Part shown: one piece after another, positions 8,201 through 15,706 of the stretch | How the letters are laid out: the number at the start of each line of letters is the position of its first letter | How positions within the stretch are numbered: position 1 is the stretch's first letter | From: Cryobacterium arcticum | Lineage (GTDB): Bacteria; Actinomycetota; Actinomycetes; Actinomycetales; Microbacteriaceae | Reading direction: 5' to 3' | Assembly (NCBI RefSeq): GCF_003185895.1 | Contig: NZ_QHLY01000012.1 | Coordinates: 1,701,844 to 1,765,843, forward strand | Length of the DNA: 64,000 nucleotides | The notes under the pieces: model-generated | Database searches by the model: none | What the model saw: the letters and a program-made list of their open reading frames with translations, nothing else | Told to the model about the DNA's origin: nothing | Program-made: the position numbers and the translations under genes

Positions 8201-9289
8201 CACCGGGTCGCTGCCGTCGAGCAGGGCGCCGCAGGCCACGACGGTGGCTTCGGTGGGGCCGTAGGTGTTCCAGACCTCGCGGCCGCGGGCGCTGATCCGC
8301 GCGGCGAGCTCCGGCGGGCAGGCCTCGCCGCCGAAGATCACCAGGCGCACGTTCTCCAACGCTTCCTCCGGCCAGAGCCCGGCGAGGGTGGGCACGGTGG
8401 AGACCGCGGTGATGCCGTGTGCGATCAGCCAGGGGCCGAGGTCGGCGCCGCTGCGCACCAGGGAGCGGGGCGCCGGCACCAGGCACGCGCCGTTGCGCCA
8501 GGCCAGCCACATCTCTTCGCAGGAGGCGTCGAATGCCACCGACAGCCCGGCCAGCACCCGGTCGGTGGGGTTGAGCGGTTCGCGGGCCAGGAACAGGCCG
8601 GCCTCGGCGTCGACGAACGCGGCGGCGGAGCGGTGGGTGACGGCCACCCCCTTGGGCACGCCGGTGGAGCCGGAGGTGAAGATGATCCAGGCATCGTCGT
8701 CGGGGCTGGGCATCGGTTCGGCCCAGTGCGCCAGCGACGGGTCCTCCTCCGGTGGCAGCGGGCGTTCGGCGAGCACCCCGGCGTCCAGGCCATCGCGCAC
8801 CGCGAACACACCCCCGGCGCCGATCACACCCACCACCGCCGCCTCGCCGAAGACCAGCCGGGCGCGTTCCTCTGGGTCGTCGGCGTCGACGGGCACGTAC
8901 GCGGCGCCCACCCGGAGGGTGGCGAGAATCGAGAGGTAGAGCTCCCGGGTGCCGGAGGGGATGCGGATGCCCACGGTGTCGCCGCGGCGCACGCCGGCCC
9001 GGCTCAGCTGCGCCGCCTGGTCGTTGACCAGTCGCACCAGCCGCCGGTAGCTCAGGGCTCCGGCCGCGTCTTCGAGGGCGAGGGCGGTGGGGAACTCCTC
9101 GGCCGTGGCCAGGAGGATGTCGATGAGCGTGCGCTCCGGGTGCACCGAGGAGCCGGCATCCAGCATGCCCTGCTCGTGCTCGGTCGCCCGGCCCGTCCCG
9201 GGCGCGGGCGTGGTGGTCGCCGGGGTGGTGACGGTCTGGGCGAGGGAATCGGCTGAGCGCTGATCGGGCTCTGGGTGGTTCGGGGTCAC
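5261..9289 (-). CDS. Pls/PosA-type membrane NRPS (A-PCP-three beta-helix domains), poly-amino acid synthetase-like
   Basis: 1342 residues. Adenylation domain about 50-540: IIFTSGSTGVPKG at 202, NTYGPTEATV at 341, YRSGDL at 424, catalytic Lys533 in TSGKVDRAALP. Carrier domain about 555-625 with DFFAYGGGSL, Ser589 as the phosphopantetheine site. The remainder has three left-handed beta-helix regions of hexapeptide repeats (starting near GARIEPGVDL, GAKVGPGVEA and GAKIGRGVWC), each preceded by a pair of membrane helices. There is no ordinary condensation or thioesterase domain. This is the layout of epsilon-poly-lysine synthetase. A by-eye alignment to GrsA gives the specificity residues D-A-E-S-I-G-T-V-V-K; the acidic E would suit a basic amino acid (tentative). 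GTG start with CAGGAG upstream. Confidence 0.9.
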   Translation of the reverse strand: MTPNHPEPDQRSADSLAQTVTTPATTTPAPGTGRATEHEQGMLDAGSSVHPERTLIDILLATAEEFPTALALEDAAGALSYRRLVRLVNDQAAQLSRAGVRRGDTVGIRIPSGTRELYLSILATLRVGAAYVPVDADDPEERARLVFGEAAVVGVIGAGGVFAVRDGLDAGVLAERPLPPEEDPSLAHWAEPMPSPDDDAWIIFTSGSTGVPKGVAVTHRSAAAFVDAEAGLFLAREPLNPTDRVLAGLSVAFDASCEEMWLAWRNGACLVPAPRSLVRSGADLGPWLIAHGITAVSTVPTLAGLWPEEALENVRLVIFGGEACPPELAARISARGREVWNTYGPTEATVVACGALLDGSDPVRIGLPLDGWRLAVVDAAGQRVAAGETGELIIGGVGLARYLDPAQDAVKYAPHTGLGWQRAYRSGDLVRFDPAGLVFVGRADDQIKLGGRRIELGEIDAALQALPGVAGAAAVVQTTPAGNQVLVGYLSLTDAAAAFDLPAAGEALRTALPAALVPLLTVVDTIPTRTSGKVDRAALPWPLPSLAGDTAGTDALSGTAAWLAEHWAAILGVPVVDADSDFFAYGGGSLSAAQFVSAIRERYPDTRISDIYDHPRIGSLADELDSRIPPVARQGRQVLPTPATSGLLQSLLSVPLHLLIGARWLVYLMAANNLLAAAGASFAPTVSWWWVLAGFILLVTPLGKMAISVAAARLLLRGVRPGNYPRGGSVHLRLWLAEQVAHFVDAASLAGAPWISYYARLLGARIEPGVDLHSVPPVTGMLSIGARAAIEPEVDLAGYWLDGDVLRLGQVKIGADAVIGSRSTLLGGAKIGAGSEVEPGSAVSGRVPAGERWAGSPAARVGSARHAWPAERPGNKRRWLLAYGAGSLALTAIPAAAVLLGLVIVGGVIGDAATLGSAVARGAAAVPLAVLAAGLFYAGAVIGAVRLLAVRLTEGHHPVRSRVGWQVWMTERLLDGARTQLFPVYASLLTPVWLRLLGAKVGPGVEASTVLLVPSLTTIAPGAFLADDTMVACYELGGGWMRIGRAKIGRRAFLGNSGIAGPGRTVPRDGLVAVLSSTPRKAKRGSSWLGNPPTRLRRRMTDIDEARTFHPPKRLVWARSLWEVLRLVPVFVSAWIALGVLGTLDALWLWAGPWVALLLSAVVLMLAGVVAAAVTTAVKWLLVGRIKALEHPLWSSFIWRNEVSDTFVEMVARPWFAQNAAGTPALAVWLRSLGAKIGRGVWCESYWLPEADLVTLEAGSSVNRGCVVQTHLFHDRIMQLDTVLIGVGGTLGPNSVILPAARIDPHATVGPGSLVMRGERVPTDSHWSGNPIAPWHRPPWKT

Positions 9290-9553
9290 GCACGCTCCTG
9301 TCCGGCTTTCGCGACAAACCGCGACGGCGTCAGCGTAGAACCAATAGGTAACCGGCGGGTGAACGCACGTCACACCCGTTCATTCTCCCCCGCGGCCCCC
9401 GTTCCGTCCCTCCGCGCGCACGCTAGAAAGGAAAAAGTGAGCTAAAAAGGACGAAATCGCAGATTTGGACCTTTTTAGCTCACTATTTCCTTTTCAGCGT
9501 TCGTCACCCACGGCGGCGGATGCGGCGGGCAACCGATGCCGCGGATGCCCGGG
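9290..9553. other. Intergenic region upstream of the NRPS gene
   Basis: 264 bases between the 3' end of the EamA gene and the NRPS start, both on the minus strand. Apart from the long AT-rich inverted repeat listed separately, I see only the ribosome binding site of the NRPS gene. The NRPS promoter must lie here or further upstream. Confidence 0.5.
9427..9493. repeat. 32-bp inverted repeat with 3-base loop, AT-rich
   Basis: Arms 9427-9458 and 9462-9493 pair with three mismatches around a GCA loop. The core of each arm contains AGTGAGCTAAAAAGG or its complement. AT content is far above the surroundings. It lies after the EamA gene and before the NRPS gene on the same strand, so it could be a terminator for the first, an operator or stabilising leader for the second, or a small transposable remnant. 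There is no clean T tract. Confidence 0.85.
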
Positions 9554-10531
9554 TCAGCGGATGCGGGCGCGCACGGCGGTGGCGGCGCAGAGGATCACCG
9601 CGAGGGCGCCGACCAGCACGATCAGGTCCAGCCGCTCACCGAGGAGCAGGGTGGCCCAGACGATGGTGAGCACCGGCTGCACCAGCTGGATCTGGCTGAC
9701 CCGGGCGATCGGTCCGATGGCCAGCCCACGGTACCAGGCGAAGAAGCCCAGGAACATGCTCACCCCGGCGAGATAGGCGAAGGCCAGCCAGGCCGGCGCA
9801 TCCGCCCGGGGCCAGCCGGAGCCGAGGCCGACCAGCATCAGCGGCACCATCACCGGCAGTGCCACGATGAGCGCCCAGCAGATGGTCTGCCAGGAGCCGA
9901 GCTCGCGAGAGAGCAGCGCACCCTCGCCGTAGCCGATGGCCGCGAGTACCACGGCGCACACCAGCAGCAGGTCGGCCGGGTGCAGGCTGCTGAGCCCGCC
10001 GGCGGTGAGCGCCACAAAACCGATCACGGCCGCCACCCCGAGCCCGCTGGCGAGCCAGAACCGCAGGGATGGCCGCTCCCGGGCGCGCAGCACCGCGACC
10101 ACCGCCGTGGCGGCGGGCAGCAGCCCGATCACGACGGCGCCGTGCGCGGCCGGAACGGTCTGCAGGGCGAACGAGGTGAGGATGGGGAACCCGGCGATGA
10201 CGCCCGCGCCCACCACGGCCAGGCGCAGCCACTGGCCGCCGCGCGGCAGCCGTTGGCGCAGTACGGCCAGCACGATCATCGCGAGGATGCCGGCCACGAC
10301 AGCCCGGCCTGCGCCGACGAACAGTGGGTCGAGTTGGGCAACGGCCACCCGGGTGAGCGGCAGGGTGAACGAGAACGCCAGCACGCCGAGGAACCCGAAG
10401 ACCAGGCCAGCCGTGGCTGAGCCGTGCGGCGCGGTCGGCGCTGGGCCGGTCGCAGCCAGACTCGCCGCTCCCGCCTCCTGGCCGGATAGCGCTGGCGGGA
10501 CGGACACGATAGCGCTATTCTGTGATTTCAT
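9554..10531 (-). CDS. EamA/DMT-family transporter
   Basis: About 325 residues with ten hydrophobic helices arranged as two repeats, the EamA (drug/metabolite transporter) layout; conserved features include TLPLTRVAVAQLDPLF in helix 1-2, and GLAIGPIARVSQIQLVQPVL with WATLLLGERLD near the end. Exporters of this family move amino acids, sugars or metabolites; the substrate here is unknown. The ATG at 10531 overlaps the start codon of the divergent MocR-type regulator; a GTG at 10507 is an alternative. MocR genes divergent from an EamA gene usually control it. Confidence 0.85.
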   Translation of the reverse strand: MKSQNSAIVSVPPALSGQEAGAASLAATGPAPTAPHGSATAGLVFGFLGVLAFSFTLPLTRVAVAQLDPLFVGAGRAVVAGILAMIVLAVLRQRLPRGGQWLRLAVVGAGVIAGFPILTSFALQTVPAAHGAVVIGLLPAATAVVAVLRARERPSLRFWLASGLGVAAVIGFVALTAGGLSSLHPADLLLVCAVVLAAIGYGEGALLSRELGSWQTICWALIVALPVMVPLMLVGLGSGWPRADAPAWLAFAYLAGVSMFLGFFAWYRGLAIGPIARVSQIQLVQPVLTIVWATLLLGERLDLIVLVGALAVILCAATAVRARIR

Positions 10532-10542
10532 GAATGAGGATA
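10509..10542. promoter_or_regulatory. Bidirectional, probably leaderless promoter/operator between EamA and MocR genes
   Basis: The two ATG start codons overlap by two bases (10529-10531 and 10530-10532). On the plus strand TATTCT at 10516-10521 lies eight bases before the regulator ATG; on the minus strand TATCCT at 10542-10537 lies five bases before the transporter ATG. A perfect palindrome ATAGCGCTAT occupies 10509-10518. This arrangement leaves no room for leaders, so both transcripts would be leaderless if these starts are right. The palindrome is a plausible regulator site. Read from sequence; promoter activity is inference. Confidence 0.5.
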
Positions 10543-11975
10543 GCACCGCGCCCCGCGGAACCGTCAAGCCCCTGGACGGCGAATCCGCCCACCTCGCCAT
10601 CGAGCGCCACTTGCGCGATCTCGTCGCCTCCCGCCCGGTCGGCGACCGGCTGCCCTCCACCCGCACCCTGGTGCTCGAACACGCCGCGAGCCCCCTCACC
10701 GTGCAGCGGGCGCTGCAGCGCCTCGTGCTCGAGGGCCTGATCGAGACCCGGCCGGGCGCGGGCAGTTTTGTGGCCCGTCGACACTCGGTGCACCGGGCGG
10801 ACTTCGGCTGGCAGACCACCGCGCTCGGCGCCGCCCGCACCGGCGCCGACGCCATCGGCACGGCCATGGCGAACGCCGGCCCCGGGGTGATCGCGCTGCA
10901 CTCCGGCTACCCGGCCGAGGAACTCCTGCCCACCCGGCTGGTGCGCTCGGCCCTGGTGCGGGCCGCCCGCACCAATACCGCGGTCGAACGAGCCCCGATC
11001 TCCGGCCTGCCCGAGCTGCGCAGCTGGTTCGCGGCGGAGCTGGCGCCGGCCGGCGCATCCGTCGCGGCGCCACCGGCAGCTGACGACGTGGTGATCACGC
11101 CGGGCGGCCAGAGCGCGCTGTCGTCGATCTTCCGCGCGCTGGCCAACCCGGGTGACGCCATCGTGATGGAATCCCCCACCTATTGGGGCGCCATGGCCGC
11201 GGCCCGGCAGGCCGGCCTGCGCATCGTGCCGATCGCCCGCGGCACGACGGCCCCCACTGCCGCCGACCTCGACGACGCCCTCGGCGCCAGCGGGGCGCGC
11301 CTGTTCTACGCCCAGCCGCACTTCGCCAACCCCACCGGAGCGCTCTGGAGCAGCTCTGAGCGCAGCGCCATCACCGCCGTGCTGCACGCGCGCGGCGCCT
11401 ACCTGATCGAAGACGACTGGGCGCACGACTTCGGCATCGACGCCGACGCGGCCCCGCTGGCCGCCGATGACGCCGACGGCCACATCGTCTACGTGCGTTC
11501 ACTCACCAAGAGCCTTTCCCCGGCGGTGCGGGTGGCGGCGGTCGTGGCACGCGGCCCGGCGCTCGCCCGCATCCAGGTGGACCGCACGGTTGACGACCTG
11601 TACGTCAGCGGCATCCTGCAGGCTGCGGCGGTCGACGTGCTCACCGATCCGGGTTGGCGCAGCCACCTCAGCCGGCTGCGTGGGTCACTGCGCGGCCGGC
11701 GCGACGAGATGGCCCGCCAGGTGCGCGGCCAGCTCGGGGCGGATGCGCTCGAGCTGGTTCCCCGCGGCGGCCTCAACCTCTGGGTGCGCACGAATGACGG
11801 GGTGGACGTGGCCGGCCTGGCCCGCCGGGCCGCTGCCGAGGGCGTGCTCTTCTCCCCCGGGGGTGACTGGTTCCCGGCCGAGCCGACCGGGTCGTTCTTT
11901 CGGCTCAACTACTCCCGCGCCCGCCCCGAACTGTTCGAGCCGGCCGTCGGCATCCTGGCCCGGCTCCTGGCCTGA
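10530..11975 (+). CDS. MocR/PdxR-type regulator (GntR winged helix fused to aminotransferase-like domain)
   Basis: 481 residues. A winged-helix domain spans about residues 15-85 (VGDRLPSTRTLVLEHAASPL and a GLIETRPGAGSFV wing). The rest is a fold-type I aminotransferase domain with ITPGGQSALS, HFANPTGALWS, IEDDWAHDF and the PLP lysine in VRSLTKSLSPAVRVA, followed by SPGGDWF. Such proteins bind DNA and sense PLP or a PLP adduct of an amino compound. It likely controls the divergent EamA gene. The start is set by the divergent arrangement; there is no ribosome binding site. Confidence 0.88.
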   Translation: MNEDSTAPRGTVKPLDGESAHLAIERHLRDLVASRPVGDRLPSTRTLVLEHAASPLTVQRALQRLVLEGLIETRPGAGSFVARRHSVHRADFGWQTTALGAARTGADAIGTAMANAGPGVIALHSGYPAEELLPTRLVRSALVRAARTNTAVERAPISGLPELRSWFAAELAPAGASVAAPPAADDVVITPGGQSALSSIFRALANPGDAIVMESPTYWGAMAAARQAGLRIVPIARGTTAPTAADLDDALGASGARLFYAQPHFANPTGALWSSSERSAITAVLHARGAYLIEDDWAHDFGIDADAAPLAADDADGHIVYVRSLTKSLSPAVRVAAVVARGPALARIQVDRTVDDLYVSGILQAAAVDVLTDPGWRSHLSRLRGSLRGRRDEMARQVRGQLGADALELVPRGGLNLWVRTNDGVDVAGLARRAAAEGVLFSPGGDWFPAEPTGSFFRLNYSRARPELFEPAVGILARLLA

Positions 11976-12092
11976 CCGGCTGGGCCAAGAAACGACGCTC
12001 ACCGGCCGAGTGTGTCGAACCGTGACCGATCGATTCGATAGCGGAAGGCTCGGCGTCAAGACTCGAAGGACCGACCACCGACGAGGAGCACA

Positions 12093-13388
12093 ATGACCGT
12101 CTTGACCAGGGCCACCGCCTTCCCCCACTCGCGCACCGTGATCAGCACGGTCGCCTGGGCCGGAATCGTGGCCGTGGTACTGGCGGGCTGCAGCCCGGAT
12201 GCGGCGGGCGCTCCGCCTCAATCCGCCGTCGCCGCCGAGTCCGGCGATGGCGCCCAACCGATCGATGCCGGCAAGCGCGATCTCACCCTGAAGATCGGCA
12301 GCATCCTGCCCGAGAGCGGCGCCCTGGCCTTCCTCGGCCCGCCGGATGAGGCCGGAGTGAAGCTCGCGGTCGCCGACGTGAACGCCGCGAATACCGGCCT
12401 CACCATCGACGCCACCTACCGCGATTCCGGCGACACCACCACCGACACCGCGACCGTCTCGGTGACCGACCTGCTCGCCGGCGGCGCCACGGCCATCGTC
12501 GGCGCGGCGTCTTCCGCCGTCTCGATGAGCGTCATCGATCAGATCACCGGCGCCGGCGCCGTGCACTTCTCCCCGGCCAACACCTCCCCCGACTTCACCG
12601 ATTACCCCGACCAGGGGCTGTTCTGGCGCACCAACCCGTCCGACCTGTTGCAGGGCGAAGTCCTCGGCAACCAGATCGCCGAGGACGGCAACAGCACCCT
12701 GGGCCTGATCGTGCTCAACGATTCCTACGGCACAGCCCTGGCCGACGCCACCACCGCCGCGTTCGAGGGCGCGGGCGGCGAGGTCGTGGCCACGTCGCTC
12801 TTCAATGAGGGCGAGGCCAACTTCTCCAGCCAGATCGCCGATGTCACGGCGGCCAAACCGGATGCCATCGCCCTGATCACCTTCGATCAGGCGCAGGTCA
12901 TCACCCCGGCGCTGGTCGGCACCGGCTTCCCCGGTGACCAGCTCTACTTCGTGGGCAGCAACCTCAGCGACTACAGCGACACCTTCGAACCCGGACTCAT
13001 CACCGGTGCCACCGGCACCCGTCCCGGCGCCAAGCAGGTCACCGCGTTCACCGACCGGCTGCTCGAACTCGATCCGAGCCTCACCGACTTCACCTACGCC
13101 GCCGAATCCTACGACGCAGTGATCCTGCTGGCCCTGGCCGCATACGCGGGCAATGATGTCTCCGGCCGGGCCATCGCCGACAACCTGCGACAGGTGTCCG
13201 GCGGAACCGGGGACGGCACCAAGGTCACCGACTTCGCCGACGCGGCCGCCACGCTCGCCGCCGGGGAGCAGATCGACTACGACGGCCCATCCGGTTTGAT
13301 CACCTTCGACGAACACGGCGACCCCACCGAAGCCACCATCGGCGTGTACGAGTACGGCGACGACAACACCTACAGCCGGATCACCTAA
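12093..13388 (+). CDS. Branched-chain amino acid-type ABC substrate-binding lipoprotein
   Basis: 431 residues. The N-terminus has a signal peptide ending in a lipobox, VVLAGC, near residue 33. The mature part matches the LivJ-like periplasmic-binding fold: LKIGSILPESGALAFLGPP, then AATAIVGAASSAVS-like lobe and FSPANTSPDFTDY, later GLIVLNDSYGTALAD. No permease or ATPase gene is next to it, so the transporter parts must be elsewhere or it acts as a sensor. GAGGAG lies seven bases before the ATG. Confidence 0.85.
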   Translation: MTVLTRATAFPHSRTVISTVAWAGIVAVVLAGCSPDAAGAPPQSAVAAESGDGAQPIDAGKRDLTLKIGSILPESGALAFLGPPDEAGVKLAVADVNAANTGLTIDATYRDSGDTTTDTATVSVTDLLAGGATAIVGAASSAVSMSVIDQITGAGAVHFSPANTSPDFTDYPDQGLFWRTNPSDLLQGEVLGNQIAEDGNSTLGLIVLNDSYGTALADATTAAFEGAGGEVVATSLFNEGEANFSSQIADVTAAKPDAIALITFDQAQVITPALVGTGFPGDQLYFVGSNLSDYSDTFEPGLITGATGTRPGAKQVTAFTDRLLELDPSLTDFTYAAESYDAVILLALAAYAGNDVSGRAIADNLRQVSGGTGDGTKVTDFADAAATLAAGEQIDYDGPSGLITFDEHGDPTEATIGVYEYGDDNTYSRIT

Positions 13389-13434
13389 CCGCGCCCGGCT
13401 CTGACTCACCCGACCAGTACCCCGAAAGGCCCGT

Positions 13435-14001
13435 ATGTCCGACCATGTAGAAACCCGCGTCAAGATCTCCGAAGCGGCCACCAGCAACATCCGCAGCTTC
13501 CGGCTGTACCGGCGTTTCGCCGACGAGGTCTGGGCCTCACCGGACATCGACGCCCGCACCACCGAGATCCTGGCGGTGGGCGTCACCCACGTCACGCACT
13601 GTTCGACCTGCGTCGACTTCCACTCCCGCAAGGCGCGCGCCCTCGGCGTCTCGGCCGCCGAGCTCACCGAGGCCGGTGTGCTCGCCGCTGCCATGCAGAC
13701 CCTGGCGGTGGTGCTACTCGACCCGGCCGCCGCGACCGACCCGTTCCTCGAGCTGCCATTCGACGGCACCGTCGTGCACCTCGACCCGAAGACGAAGACG
13801 CTGGTGGTGCTCGCCGCCGCCGTGGCGCTGTCTCACGGCGAGCTGACGACGCGGGCCCGGCTCGCCGCGGAGCAGGCGGGCGCCACGGCGGCCGAGCTGT
13901 CGAAGGCGTCGCGGGTGGCGGCGGCGCTCGTGGCCGGTTCGGCCATCCATTACCTCGCCGACATCGCCCACGTCTACACCGAGCCCGACCTCGCCGACTG
14001 A
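13435..14001 (+). CDS. AhpD-like / carboxymuconolactone decarboxylase-family protein
   Basis: 188 residues, all-helical. The redox motif HCSTCVDFH (C-x-x-C followed by His) near residue 60 matches AhpD-like proteins, and EILAVGVTHVTHCSTC is the usual helix before it. A second repeat at residues 110-175 lacks cysteines. Such proteins act as alkylhydroperoxidases or unknown reductases. It starts 46 bases after the lipoprotein gene with CGAAAGG upstream and may be cotranscribed with it. Confidence 0.8.
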   Translation: MSDHVETRVKISEAATSNIRSFRLYRRFADEVWASPDIDARTTEILAVGVTHVTHCSTCVDFHSRKARALGVSAAELTEAGVLAAAMQTLAVVLLDPAAATDPFLELPFDGTVVHLDPKTKTLVVLAAAVALSHGELTTRARLAAEQAGATAAELSKASRVAAALVAGSAIHYLADIAHVYTEPDLAD

Positions 14002-14016
14002 CCCGGCTGGACCGGC

Positions 14017-14712
14017 TCAGTCGACCTTGGCCTGCGCGGCGGGGTCAGTGACGGCGGCCACGGCGGCCAGCCAGTCGGCCCAGTACTGCTTCCAGAGCTC
14101 GCCGTCGTCGACGGTGGGCAGCTTGTCGTGGGTGACGGTCACGCGCAGCCGGCCATCCGGTACCGGATCGGCCGAGAACAGGAGCGAGCCCAGCGGATGC
14201 CCGGCTCGCCGTACGGTGTAGCGCAGCGCCTTCGACGCCGGCTTGGAACGCAGCTCGGTGTCGAGCCCGGTGAACAGGTCGGCCCGGCTGTTGCCGTCGA
14301 GCAGAGCCGCCCGCAGCAGCGGCGCCGGCAGGTCGAGCACCCGGGACCGGCTCACGCTGAAGCTGCCGTCGGGCATCTGGCCGGGCAGGCGCAGCCCGGC
14401 GATGCGCTCGTAGCCCACCGTGACGCCCTGCGCCCACCAGCCCGGAACGCCGTGCTCGGCGTGCACCCAGGCCGCGATCGCGGTGTGCCCGGCGTCCCGC
14501 CCTGGGCCGGCCTCGATCAGCTCCGCCCAGTCGTCCCACCCGTGCCCGGTGTTCTCCAGAATTCTCGCGTCGGAGTGCAGAGGCTCGGCGGCCCAGCGCC
14601 GCGCGTGCGGTTGCGCTGCTGCGACCGGCTCGGCCGACAGCGCGGGCACCGGGCTCTGGATGGTCGCCAGCTGTTGCCGGATGCTTCGGCTGAACGTGTC
14701 GTGAGCGATCAT
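14017..14712 (-). CDS. DUF4287 domain protein
   Basis: About 231 residues. The N-terminal half carries the DUF4287 pattern: ENTGHGWDDWAELIEA, HTAIAAWVHAEHGV, PGWWAQGVTVGYER. The C-terminal half (FSVSRSRVLDLPAPLLRAAL onward, ending in VTHDKLPTVDDGELWKQYW) resembles an SRPBCC/AHSA1-like lipid-binding fold; these are often joined in actinobacteria. Function unknown. I chose the ATG at 14712 because GGAAG precedes it; ATG 14724 is possible. Convergent with the AhpD-like gene. Confidence 0.8.
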   Translation of the reverse strand: MIAHDTFSRSIRQQLATIQSPVPALSAEPVAAAQPHARRWAAEPLHSDARILENTGHGWDDWAELIEAGPGRDAGHTAIAAWVHAEHGVPGWWAQGVTVGYERIAGLRLPGQMPDGSFSVSRSRVLDLPAPLLRAALLDGNSRADLFTGLDTELRSKPASKALRYTVRRAGHPLGSLLFSADPVPDGRLRVTVTHDKLPTVDDGELWKQYWADWLAAVAAVTDPAAQAKVD

Positions 14713-14876
14713 CGGTCTTCCCATCGGAGTATCGCCGGGACACCCTGCGGCGCCCGACCGGGCGTTCAGGATACTGCGAGTACGCCCCGAATCCTGCCTG
14801 TGCGGCTCGGCAACCGGCGGGAGCGCTGCCCGCACCCCACCGGAACCGTAGAATCATGGCAGGGGAGAAAAACCGG

Positions 14877-15179
14877 ATGAGAAACAAGAACAACGACGAA
14901 CCGCGCGACGAGTTCGACCACATCATGATCCCGGCGTTCATCGCCAAGCCGTTCGAGCGCCTCGGCAGCAGGCCGAGCCCCGCCGCGCCTGCCGGCCAGA
15001 CCGGTGATCGCCGGCCCGACGCCTCCCCCGCCGACGACGGCATGCCGCGCGACCCGGATGCCCCGGACACCGATGACGAGCAGCCCGCTCCTCGCGCCTG
15101 GTGGGCGGGCTACCGCGGCAAGTTGCTGCTCTACGGTGTGGGCACCGTCGTCATGGTCTTCCTGCAGTCACGCAGCTGA
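14877..15179 (+). CDS. Small tail-anchored membrane protein, unknown function
   Basis: 100 residues, polar and Asp/Pro-rich for most of its length, ending in one hydrophobic helix (KLLLYGVGTVVMVFLQ) and a short basic tail. The ATG at 14877 follows AGGGGAG at good spacing; an in-frame ATG at 14856 is less well placed. The last 12 bases overlap the convergent MarR gene. No family recognised. Confidence 0.6.
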   Translation: MRNKNNDEPRDEFDHIMIPAFIAKPFERLGSRPSPAAPAGQTGDRRPDASPADDGMPRDPDAPDTDDEQPAPRAWWAGYRGKLLLYGVGTVVMVFLQSRS

Positions 15180-15617
15180 GCCACCGAGCATCCGTTCGAT
15201 CAGCGTCTGCAGCCTTCGCTGCTCGGTCGGCGACAGCGCACTCGTCATCGGCGAGAGAGCGCGCAGAATCTCGGCGTAGAGCCGCTCGGTGAGGTCGATC
15301 CCGGCGGCGCTGAGGAACACGTCCACGGCTCGGCGGTCCGCCGGGCTCGGCGCGCGTTCGAGCAGCCCGCGTTTCTCGGCCCGGTCGACGAGCCCCGTCA
15401 TGGTGGATTTCTCCAGGCCGAGGTACTCGGCGAGCCCGGCCATCCGTAGGCGGCGGTCCCGCAGAATCGCGAACACCCGCAGCTGGGTCAGGGACAGGTC
15501 GTGCTCGGCCGCCACCTTGCTGAGCACCGCCATCGTCATGAACGAAGCCTGCACGAGCGCGTCGATCAGCTCGTCCTGCACCTCCACCGCCGGCCCGGCC
15601 GGTCGCGATTCTTCCAT
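15168..15617 (-). CDS. MarR-family transcriptional regulator
   Basis: 149 residues with the MarR winged helix: DLSLTQLRVFAILRDRRLRM, LAEYLGLEKSTMTGLVDRAE (recognition helix), and the wing RAPSPADRRAVDVFLS. MarR proteins are dimers that release DNA on binding phenolic or oxidising ligands. It is divergent from a quinone oxidoreductase-like gene with two near-identical palindromes in between, so it very likely represses that gene and itself. Confidence 0.9.
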   Translation of the reverse strand: MEESRPAGPAVEVQDELIDALVQASFMTMAVLSKVAAEHDLSLTQLRVFAILRDRRLRMAGLAEYLGLEKSTMTGLVDRAEKRGLLERAPSPADRRAVDVFLSAAGIDLTERLYAEILRALSPMTSALSPTEQRRLQTLIERMLGGSAA

Positions 15618-15637
15618 GCCCTCAGCCTAGTTGACTC

Positions 15638-15677
15638 AGTTCGTATTACCAACTACTTTTAGTTCGTACTACCAACT
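15638..15677. promoter_or_regulatory. Two 17-bp palindromic operators for the MarR regulator
   Basis: AGTTCGTATTACCAACT at 15638-15654 and AGTTCGTACTACCAACT at 15661-15677. Each is close to a palindrome (AGTT-N-GTA-N-TAC-N-AACT), and the copies start 23 bases apart, about two helical turns. They lie between the divergent MarR and oxidoreductase genes. Seen directly; the protein that binds is inference from position and symmetry. Confidence 0.8.
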
Positions 15678-15706
15678 ACTCACTCACGGACATCCCAGGA
15701 GCTGCC

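Noticed and set aside
5282..9256. Very long open frame on the plus strand opposite the NRPS gene
   Set aside because: Arg/Gly/Gln/His-rich composition without domains; it is the mirror of a GC-rich coding gene.
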